25,432 nt of DNA from positions 1 to 25,432 of the forward strand of contig JAEZCN010000239.1 of NCBI GenBank assembly GCA_023433515.1, written 5' to 3'. The stretch is from Pseudomonadota bacterium. GTDB lineage: Bacteria > Pseudomonadota > Gammaproteobacteria > Steroidobacterales > Steroidobacteraceae. Both the position numbers and the translations under genes were made by a program. Below are positions 14,904-20,238 of the stretch, in pieces (within the stretch, counting starts at the first letter, position 1; each line of letters opens with the position of its first letter). The notes under the pieces are model-generated. The model ran no database searches and was not told where the DNA came from. It was given only the letters and a program-made list of their open reading frames with translations.

Positions 14904-16190
14904 TCAAACCCGCTTGATCGCCAGGCTCGCCAGGTACGCGCTGGGGTTCGCCGGATCGAACGTTTTGCCATCGAAGAATTTTTCGACGCCACGCGACGTC
15001 GTCTTCGGAATCTGTGCGTCCGGCACCTTGAGTTCCTTCGCGGCCGCCCGCCACAGATCCTCGCGATTCACTTTCGCGATCAGCGATCTGAAGTCTTCCT
15101 TGCCCGTGAACTTGCCCCATCTGACATTCTCCGTGAGGAACCACAATTCGTGACTCTGGTATGGATAAGAAGCGTTGTCGCGCCAGTACTTCATGATGTG
15201 CGGCGAGTTCTCGACCACCTTGCCGGTGCCATAATCGAACTTGCCTTTCATGCGGTCCTGCACGTCGGTGACCGGCGCGTTGATCCACGAGCGCTTGGCC
15301 ACGATTTCCGCGACTTCCTGGCGGTTCTCCATCCTTTCGCACCACATCTGCGACTCGAGCACCGCCATCAGCAGCGCCATGGTGGCCTTGGGATGTTTGT
15401 CCACCCAGGCGGCGCGCATGCCGAGCGACTTTTCCGGATGCTTGTTCCAGAGCTCGCCGGTGTTGACGGCCGTGTAGCCTATCTTCTGGTTCTTGAGCTG
15501 CTCGTTCCACGGCTCGCAGACGCAGAAGCAATCCATCGTGCCGACCTTCATGTTGGCGACCATCTGCGCGGGCGGAACGACAATCGTTTCGATGTCCTTG
15601 TCGGGGTCGATGCCACCGGCCGCGAGCCAGTAGCGGATCCAGAGGTCGTGCGTTCCGCCGGGGAACGTCATCGCCGCCTTCACGGAGTTGCCTGCGGCTT
15701 TCTTCTTATCCAGCGCCGCCTTGAACGGCTTGGTGTCCACGCCGATCTTGAGATCGAGATACTCGGCGCCCACCGAGATGCACTGACTGTCGAGATTCAA
15801 CCGCGCCAGGATGTACATCGGCGTCGGGATGTTGTTCTGCGTGACCTTGCCCGTGCTGATGAGATACGGCATGGGCGTGAGAATGTGCGCTCCGTCGATG
15901 CCGTTGCCCTCGGAGCCGAGCACGAGGTTGTCGCGCGTGGTGCCCCACGAGGCCTGCTTGAGGACTTCCACGTCGGGCATGCCGTACTTGGCGAAGATGC
16001 CCTTCTCCTTGGCCACGATGAGCGGCGCTGCGTCCGTCAGCGCGATGAATCCGAGTTTCGCCTTCGTCGTTTCCGGCGCGCCGGTCGCGGCATAAAGCGG
16101 TTTCGGCAAGAGCGAGCCGAGGCTCGTCGCGGCCGCCGTGGCGCCCGCCGCCTTGATGATCTGGCGTCGCGAAATTTTTTGGTCACGCAT
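14904..16190 (-). CDS. nrtA: NrtA/CmpA-type substrate-binding protein, TAT-exported
   Basis: The protein has 428 residues from ATG 16190. A twin-arginine signal opens it (MRDQKISRRQIIKAAGATAA), with cleavage likely near residue 35 (KPLYA-ATG). The mature protein is a clamshell binding protein: 'KLGFIALTDAAPLIVAKEKG', then 'YGMPDVEVLKQASWGTTRDN', 'GNGIDGAHILTPMPYLISTG', 'DCFCVCEPWNEQLKNQKIGY' and 'GELWNKHPEKSLGMRAAWVD', all hallmarks of the NrtA/CmpA group. The group covers nitrate/nitrite and bicarbonate receptors, and I cannot separate these by eye. TAT export, rather than a lipobox anchor, fits proteobacterial NrtA proteins. First gene of nrtA-nrtB-nrtD; no nasA, nirB or nasT/nasS gene is present in the window. 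Its upstream region is 364 bases long and repeat-filled. Confidence 0.93.
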   Translation of the reverse strand: MRDQKISRRQIIKAAGATAAATSLGSLLPKPLYAATGAPETTKAKLGFIALTDAAPLIVAKEKGIFAKYGMPDVEVLKQASWGTTRDNLVLGSEGNGIDGAHILTPMPYLISTGKVTQNNIPTPMYILARLNLDSQCISVGAEYLDLKIGVDTKPFKAALDKKKAAGNSVKAAMTFPGGTHDLWIRYWLAAGGIDPDKDIETIVVPPAQMVANMKVGTMDCFCVCEPWNEQLKNQKIGYTAVNTGELWNKHPEKSLGMRAAWVDKHPKATMALLMAVLESQMWCERMENRQEVAEIVAKRSWINAPVTDVQDRMKGKFDYGTGKVVENSPHIMKYWRDNASYPYQSHELWFLTENVRWGKFTGKEDFRSLIAKVNREDLWRAAAKELKVPDAQIPKTTSRGVEKFFDGKTFDPANPSAYLASLAIKRV

Positions 16191-16271
16191 CTTCTGGTAG
16201 CTCCCCGGTGTTCGGTACGAGCTAGCTAAAGCAAGCGGTATGCCAGAGATGTCTGCGAGGCGCGCAATGCT

Positions 16272-16309
16272 CGCGGAATGCGTGCGAGGCCCGCGATGCG
16301 CGTTCCGCG
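16272..16309 (-). promoter_or_regulatory. inverted repeat in nrtA leader
   Basis: CGCGGAA (16272-16278) pairs with TTCCGCG (16303-16309) and the inner GC-rich bases can extend the stem. It lies 80-120 bases upstream of nrtA and could be part of a structured 5' leader. No U-tract follows on the minus strand, so a NasT/NasR-type antitermination leader is only a possibility. The DNA here is simply GC-rich enough to fold by chance. Confidence 0.2.
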
Positions 16310-16340
16310 TGGAATCGCGCACCAGATTCGAACCGCGAGC

Positions 16341-16417
16341 CAGGGGGTCTGCAAGAAATGGGGACATTCCCCGTTTTCTGGCAAACGGGGACGCACCTCG
16401 ATTGGGCGGACCCCCTG
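16341..16417. repeat. interspersed repeat, copy 2, with long terminal inverted repeat
   Basis: Copy 2 of the local repeat occupies 16353-16398 and contains the inner inverted repeat CCCCGTTT (16369-16376) / AAACGGGG (16383-16390) around a TCTGGC loop. It is framed by a perfect 9-base inverted repeat, CAGGGGGTC (16341-16349) and GACCCCCTG (16409-16417). The whole unit could fold as a cruciform or an RNA hairpin. It lies between nrtA and the HxlR gene, in a gene-free stretch. Confidence 0.7.
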
Positions 16418-16454
16418 CAAGTTTGTAAGTAAATGGGGTCCGGAAATCGGAAGT

Positions 16455-16545
16455 CGGGACAGATCTGTTTATTGACGATATCGCGCGAGGAGCGGACGGC
16501 GTCCCGCGCACGTCTCGATATCGTCAATGAACAGATCTGTCCCCG
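16455..16545. repeat. long near-perfect palindrome (hairpin element)
   Basis: The left arm 16455-16483 and right arm 16516-16545 are reverse complements over about 29 bases with one mismatch and one extra G; each arm contains GGACAGATCTGTT and TTGACGATATCG. The arms enclose a 32-base GC-rich loop. Flanking CGGAAATCGG on the left and CGATTTCGG on the right extend the symmetry. The element ends nine bases before the stop codon of the HxlR gene (minus strand), so it could form the 3' end of that transcript. It contains no open frame of note. It has the look of a REP-pair/BIME or a non-autonomous mobile element. Confidence 0.75.
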
Positions 16546-16554
16546 ATTTCGGTT

Positions 16555-16914
16555 TCAGGCGGCGCCGCGTTCTGCCTTGAGGAGGCTGCCGACGTTGCGT
16601 TCGATCCAGCGGCCGAAGAGTCCCGCGACGCGCGCCAGCGAACGGCCGAGCGGCGTCAGGCGATATTCCACGCGCGGCGGCAGCTCGGGATAACTGCGCC
16701 GGCTAACTAGCCCGAATGCCTCGAGCTTGCGCAGGGTCTGGATGAGCATCTTCTCCGAAACGCCGTCGACGCCGCGGCGCAGTTCCGCGGTGCGCATCGG
16801 GCCGTTCGAGAGTTGCGCGACGACCAGCAACGTCCACTTCTCGGCGAGCACGGCCATCACACGGCGCGAAGGACACAACGCATTGAAAATGTCTGGAGCG
16901 GGATTCTTTGCCAT
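16555..16914 (-). CDS. HxlR-family redox-type transcriptional regulator
   Basis: The protein has 119 residues, the usual length. The winged helix-turn-helix of the HxlR family is clear: 'CPSRRVMAVLAEKWTLLVVA' (14-33), 'SNGPMRTAELRRGVDGVSEK' and 'LIQTLRKLEAFGLVSRRSYP', then 'PPRVEYRLTPLGRSLARV' for the wing. Cys14, just ahead of the first helix, matches the single conserved redox-sensing Cys of relatives such as HypR and YodB, which respond to quinones, aldehydes and disulfide stress. The gene is divergent from a glutathione transferase with 186 bases between the starts, and two palindromic boxes lie in that gap. Repression of the transferase, relieved by electrophiles, is the natural inference. 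The stop is nine bases from the long palindrome. Confidence 0.93.
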   Translation of the reverse strand: MAKNPAPDIFNALCPSRRVMAVLAEKWTLLVVAQLSNGPMRTAELRRGVDGVSEKMLIQTLRKLEAFGLVSRRSYPELPPRVEYRLTPLGRSLARVAGLFGRWIERNVGSLLKAERGAA

Positions 16915-16975
16915 GGCCGCGAAGCTATCACAGCGCGATGCCGCGGCGCACCCATGCGCCTGGCTTTCGCAGGGG

Positions 16976-16997
16976 ACACTTACCAGGAGGTAAGTAC
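16976..16997. promoter_or_regulatory. candidate HxlR operator, box 1
   Basis: The core ACTTACC-AGGA-GGTAAGT (16978-16995) is a perfect 7-4-7 palindrome, followed by AC. It lies between the divergent HxlR and glutathione-transferase genes, 62 bases upstream of the HxlR start. The second box starts exactly 33 bases later, about three helical turns, which favours two dimers on one face. HxlR-family operators are often of the TTAC...GTAA kind. Confidence 0.65.
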
Positions 16998-17008
16998 CCT
17001 CCTACGGA

Positions 17009-17030
17009 ACACTTACCAGCAGGTAAGTAC
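17009..17030. promoter_or_regulatory. candidate HxlR operator, box 2
   Basis: The core ACTTACC-AGCA-GGTAAGT (17011-17028) differs from box 1 by one base in the spacer, and the flanks ACA...AC are also shared, giving 21 of 22 identical positions. It is 71 bases upstream of the transferase start codon, a position suitable for blocking its promoter. Confidence 0.65.
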
Positions 17031-17100
17031 TTGTGCGCGGGTAGATCGATCCCCAGACTTGCGGCCCCTGGATACACACAACGATGCAATGGAGCACATC

Positions 17101-17718
17101 ATGCAGCTTTATTACTCTCCCGCCGCCTGCTCGCTCGCCTCGCACATCACGCTGCGCGAAGCCGGCGTTCCCTTCGATCTCGAGCGCGCCGACGTCAGGA
17201 CGAAGAAACTCGAGGACGGTTCCGACTACCTCGCCATCAATCCCAAGGGCGCCGTGCCCGCGCTGAAGCTCGACGACGGAAAGGTGCTGACCGAAGGCGT
17301 CGCGATCATGCAGTACATCGCGGACCAGAAGCCGGACAGCGCGCTCGCGCCGAAGAACGGGTCGTTCGAGCGTTATCAGCTGCAGGAGTGGCTCAACTAT
17401 CTCACGAGCGAAGTCCACAAGAGCTTTTCACCGTTGTGGAACCCGTCCAACGACCAGGCCGTGAAGCAGTACGCGCTCGACAATCTCGCGAAGAAGTTCG
17501 AGTACCTCGACAAACATCTGGCGGGCAGGAAGTACCTGACCGGCGACGCGTTCACGATCGCCGACGCGTACGCGTTCGTGCTGTTGAACTGGGCCACGCC
17601 GCTCAACGTCGACCTGTCGAAGTATCCGGCGATCAAGGAATTCCAGGCGCGCGTCGCGGCGCGGCCGAAAGTGAAGGAAGCCATGGAGGCCGAAGGCCTG
17701 CTCAAGAAGGCCGCCTGA
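17101..17718 (+). CDS. gstA: beta-class glutathione S-transferase
   Basis: The protein has 205 residues from ATG 17101, with GGAG six bases ahead as ribosome-binding site; an in-frame ATG at 17089 is possible but the N-terminus MQLYYSPAACSLASHITLRE is the canonical one. The thioredoxin-like domain spans about 1-80, with Cys10 (beta-class cysteine that forms a mixed disulfide with glutathione), 'NPKGAVPALKLDDGKVLTEG' carrying the cis-Pro, and the glutathione-binding T-E-G. The helical domain holds 'QEWLNYLTSEVHKSFSPLW' with His107, equivalent to His106 in E. coli GstA, and the N-capping motif 'LTGDAFTIADAYAFVLLNW'. It is a cytoplasmic enzyme for conjugating or reducing electrophiles. It probably answers to the divergent HxlR regulator. 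Confidence 0.95.
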   Translation: MQLYYSPAACSLASHITLREAGVPFDLERADVRTKKLEDGSDYLAINPKGAVPALKLDDGKVLTEGVAIMQYIADQKPDSALAPKNGSFERYQLQEWLNYLTSEVHKSFSPLWNPSNDQAVKQYALDNLAKKFEYLDKHLAGRKYLTGDAFTIADAYAFVLLNWATPLNVDLSKYPAIKEFQARVAARPKVKEAMEAEGLLKKAA

Positions 17719-17720
17719 CA

Positions 17721-17780
17721 TGGAGAATGCCTCGTCTCCTGGCAAACGGGGTTTGCCGGGAGACGAGGAATGCCCCCCGT
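17721..17780. repeat. interspersed repeat, copy 3: inverted pair after gstA
   Basis: Two repeat units lie head to head: GCCTCGTCTCCTGGCAAAC on the plus strand and its near reverse complement GTTTGCCGGGAGACGAGG. The stem spans 17730-17747 and 17751-17768 with one mismatch and a GGG loop. The unit starts three bases after the gstA stop and ends next to the stop of the convergent YfaZ-like gene (17782). It could serve as a bidirectional terminator or message-stabilising hairpin; there is no clean T-tract. Confidence 0.7.
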
Positions 17781-17781
17781 T

Positions 17782-18384
17782 TCACAGCCGGTAGCGTACG
17801 CCGACGAAGATCTCTTCCTGCAGCGTCCGTTCACCCGCGCCGTCGGTCAGGTCGAACTCGAACCAGCGCATCCCGGCAAATGCAATGACCCGATCGGAAA
17901 GCCGCATCTCCGCGCGCGCGCTCAGGTCCATGAGATTGTCCGCCGAGCCGAAGGTCAGGATGTCCGGCGCATAAAACGCCTGTCCCGCGATCGCGAAGCG
18001 GCGCGACGGATCCAGGAACCATCGCAGTTCCGCGCCGATGCTGACCGCCATCACGTCCTGGTTTTCCTCTTCGAGCAGCGCCGCATAAAGCTGCGGGCCC
18101 ACCGAAACATCGAAGTACCTGCCGAGTTCGACGGGCCACAACAGGCCCGCGCTCAGCACGATGTCGCGCTCCTCGCTGAGGAAGCCACTGCCCATCAGGC
18201 GCCGCTCGCTGCCTTCGATGTCGTCGTAGTAACGCAGCAGTATCGTGTCGTTGCTGAGCGCCGCTTCGGCCGCGCCCCTGTCGTCCGCCGCGGGAGTCGC
18301 CTGCTGCGCCAGCACTGGCAGGCTCGCCATGAGGCCCATGACTGGGATGGCGATCATCATCATCCGTGATCTGTGTGCACTCAT
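17782..18384 (-). CDS. YfaZ-like outer-membrane protein
   Basis: The protein has 200 residues from ATG 18384. A signal peptide is clear (MSAHRSRMMMIAIPVMGLMA, cleaving near PVLA-QQ). The mature part has alternating strands such as 'DTILLRYYDDIEGSERRLMG', 'DIVLSAGLLWPVELGRYFDV', 'SVGPQLYAALLEEENQDVMA', 'RFAIAGQAFYAPDILTFGSA' and the closing 'QEEIFVGVRYRL', which ends in an aromatic-rich strand with terminal Leu. The 'YAPDILTFG' stretch and overall design resemble the YfaZ family. It is probably a small beta-barrel of unknown role. The open frame runs upstream to 19158 through other genes, but that is a shadow. The gap to the upstream DUF2182 gene is 155 bases, so it may have its own promoter. 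Confidence 0.78.
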   Translation of the reverse strand: MSAHRSRMMMIAIPVMGLMASLPVLAQQATPAADDRGAAEAALSNDTILLRYYDDIEGSERRLMGSGFLSEERDIVLSAGLLWPVELGRYFDVSVGPQLYAALLEEENQDVMAVSIGAELRWFLDPSRRFAIAGQAFYAPDILTFGSADNLMDLSARAEMRLSDRVIAFAGMRWFEFDLTDGAGERTLQEEIFVGVRYRL

Positions 18385-18539
18385 GTGAAACGGGTCCTTG
18401 TTGAGCAGCGAAGCTGCGGGAGTTCGACCGTTCCGCGAGGTCGTGCCGGAGACTACGCCGGCACGCTTTTGGCGTTGATGTTCGAAGTGCGGCTCCCGTC
18501 GTAGGACGTGCGCTCTTCCGCGCCGAGTACGGCCCTTAC

Positions 18540-19277
18540 CTAGGCAAGAATCAGCGCGATCCCACCCGCAATCGCCGCCAGTCCCGCGATCCGGGTCACC
18601 ACGCGTGGATACGGCAGGACTTTCTCGAGCAGCACGTACACCATGAGCCCGGCTATCCACAGCAGGTTCATCACCCCGAACGCGAACAGGAGGACCATGA
18701 GCATCCAGCAGCAGCCGATGCAGTAGAGCCCATGCAGGAATCCGAGCCGGATCGATCCGCGCGCACCCGGCTGGAATCCGCCATGCCGCTGCACGAACGA
18801 CAGCGGCGCGCGGCACTGGGACAGGCAGGCGTTTTTGACCGGCAGGAACTGGTATATGCCGGCGCCGATCAGCAGCGCTGCGCCGATCCCGCGACTCGTG
18901 CCCGCCATCATCGGCGTGACGAGCGCCCGCCACTCGAGCAGCCACTGCAGCAGCGTGGCCGCGAGCGCGAACCCCGTCCACGCCAGTAGATAGCCCGCCG
19001 CGAACCACCAGGGCGGCGCGAACTCGTGACCGCGCGCGGCTCCCTGCCGCGCGACCTGCGCGTAGAGCAGCACCATCGGTGCGACCGAGGGGGTCATCAT
19101 CCCGATCATCATCACGGCCCACATCACGAACATGAACGCGAAGTGCCAGGCCGACCACGGGATGAAGTGCGGCGACATCATGCCGGACATGTCGAACCCG
19201 GTCGCGAGCCAGTAGATATATGAGAGTGCCAGCGCGGTGATGGCGATCAGCGCGCCGAGGACGAACCCGCGGCTCAT
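18540..19277 (-). CDS. DUF2182 membrane protein, probable metal-binding
   Basis: The protein has 245 residues with about six to seven hydrophobic segments. Family marks are 'WHFAFMFVMWAVMMIGMMTP' (44-63), 'WWFAAGYLLAWTGFALAATL' (90-109), 'LPVKNACLSQCRAPLSFV' (145-162) with Cys151 and Cys155, and 'GFLHGLYCIGCCWMLMVLLF' (179-198) with His182, Cys186, Cys189 and Cys190. Numerous methionines lie in or near the membrane (M30, M33, M34, M56-57, M60-61, M124-125). The arrangement suggests soft-metal binding, perhaps copper, and the family is described as predicted metal-binding, without proven function. The ATG overlaps by one base the TGA of the DUF1326 gene (TGATG), so the two are translationally coupled and likely work together. 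Confidence 0.87.
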   Translation of the reverse strand: MSRGFVLGALIAITALALSYIYWLATGFDMSGMMSPHFIPWSAWHFAFMFVMWAVMMIGMMTPSVAPMVLLYAQVARQGAARGHEFAPPWWFAAGYLLAWTGFALAATLLQWLLEWRALVTPMMAGTSRGIGAALLIGAGIYQFLPVKNACLSQCRAPLSFVQRHGGFQPGARGSIRLGFLHGLYCIGCCWMLMVLLFAFGVMNLLWIAGLMVYVLLEKVLPYPRVVTRIAGLAAIAGGIALILA

Positions 19278-19912
19278 CAGTCGATGATGCCGTCCTGGCT
19301 CAGGTGCAGCTCCGCGAACTGTCCGTATGAATCCGCCAGCTCATACGTCACGGGCCCGGTCGCCTTCGTCCAGCCGCGGCCGATCTCGGCCTTCTTGAAC
19401 TCGAATCCACCGACGGGTTCGATGCGGATGCGGTGCTCTTCCCCGCTCACCGGGTTCACGATGGGTTCGCCGCGCTGGTCGATGTAGCCGGGTACGCGCA
19501 GACGCGCGCGGCGCTTTTCGATGTCCACCTCGAAATCGATGTCGGCGAACACCGGGTCGTGCACCTTGCTCAGCATCGAGAAGAACACCTGGAACATCGT
19601 GGCGCCCGGTCGCGTGTCCTGGCCGCTCATGATTCGCAGAAGCGCGTTGCGCTGCGCCTCATCGGCACGCTGGTCGACGATGGGAACGGCCTCGCCGTTG
19701 CCCATGTGGATGGCGCCCGGGTACCGGAAGATGCCCGCGATCTTGAGACCGCTGAGATCGACGTCGCCGTGCCGGCCTCTATCTATCTGTATTCCGACGA
19801 CCGCGGAGCAGTTGCCGTGGGTAGGTAGCGCGTTGAACTGGCAGGGGCAGCCGTACGAGCAGTTGCAGTTCGCGAATTCGCGGCCGTGAAGGTTCCACTT
19901 CGTCTCGCTCAT
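19277..19912 (-). CDS. DUF1326 cysteine-rich protein
   Basis: The protein has 211 residues from ATG 19912. It opens with a dense Cys motif, 'GREFANCNCSYGCPCQFNAL' (10-29: Cys16, Cys18, Cys22, Cys24), followed by 'PTHGNCSAVVG' with His32 and Cys35. This is the hallmark of DUF1326 and looks like a metal or redox site. Later segments include 'LKIAGIFRYPGAIHMGNGEA', 'VDQRADEAQRNALLRIMSGQ' and a beta-rich C-terminus ending 'ELADSYGQFAELHLSQDGII'. No signal peptide is visible, so the protein is likely cytoplasmic. An open frame extends to 20005, but the shorter start fits the family. It is first in a coupled pair with DUF2182. The pairing of these two families recurs in proteobacteria as far as I know; their role is unknown. 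Confidence 0.88.
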   Translation of the reverse strand: MSETKWNLHGREFANCNCSYGCPCQFNALPTHGNCSAVVGIQIDRGRHGDVDLSGLKIAGIFRYPGAIHMGNGEAVPIVDQRADEAQRNALLRIMSGQDTRPGATMFQVFFSMLSKVHDPVFADIDFEVDIEKRRARLRVPGYIDQRGEPIVNPVSGEEHRIRIEPVGGFEFKKAEIGRGWTKATGPVTYELADSYGQFAELHLSQDGIID

Positions 19913-20044
19913 GGCGTCACCAATCGGGTGTTCGAAGGGGTGTGGCGAGGCGGATTGAAGCACGAAGGAAGACCCGTGGAAAGCGCGCGCCAGCCCCGCG
20001 CTCACCAGGGGCTGCCACGCCGCCTGATTTCCTTGAGTTTCCCG

Positions 20045-20229
20045 TGGAACACCCGCTTTTTTCGTGGCGCAATTCCCGCCTTGCGGATCTTGTGCGCCAG
20101 CTCGACGAACTCGAGCGGAAGTATCATGGTCACGACAAACAGATTGCCGCCATGTTGGCCGCGCTTCGCCGATTGATGAATCCCTCGGTTCGGAAGAGCC
20201 GAGGGATCGGATTTACGGCCGCCTCGTGA
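20045..20229 (+). pseudogene. C-terminal remnant of an ORF6N-domain-type protein
   Basis: In plus frame the segment 'LVRQLDELERKYHGHDKQIA' followed by 'AMLAALRRLMNP' and 'GIGF' resembles the C-terminal end of ORF6N-domain DNA-binding proteins, where a helix with L-x-x-L-E-x-K-Y is followed by Q-x-x-x-x-x-x-A-I-R-x-L-M-x-P and R-x-I-G-F. The N-terminal DNA-binding part is missing: the frame upstream to 19942 is arginine-rich and unlike the family. The piece therefore looks like a leftover of a mobile or phage-borne gene, truncated at its 5' side. An 8-base-pair hairpin (TCCCTCGG at 20181-20188 / CCGAGGGA at 20199-20206) lies within it and might end transcripts of the cytochrome gene. Confidence 0.45.
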
Positions 20230-20238
20230 CGCGACCGC

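Noticed and set aside
15150..16229. A 359-codon plus-strand frame opposite nrtA
   Set aside because: It has antisense composition and no domain; nrtA on the other strand is certain.
16191..16554. A small gene in the long gap upstream of nrtA
   Set aside because: The short frames here have no ribosome-binding site or protein-like composition, and most of the stretch is repeat and palindrome.
18443..18464. Hairpin GTGCCGG...CCGGCAC followed by GCTTTT on the plus strand
   Set aside because: Both neighbouring genes lie on the minus strand, where no T-tract follows; as a plus-strand terminator it would have no gene to end.
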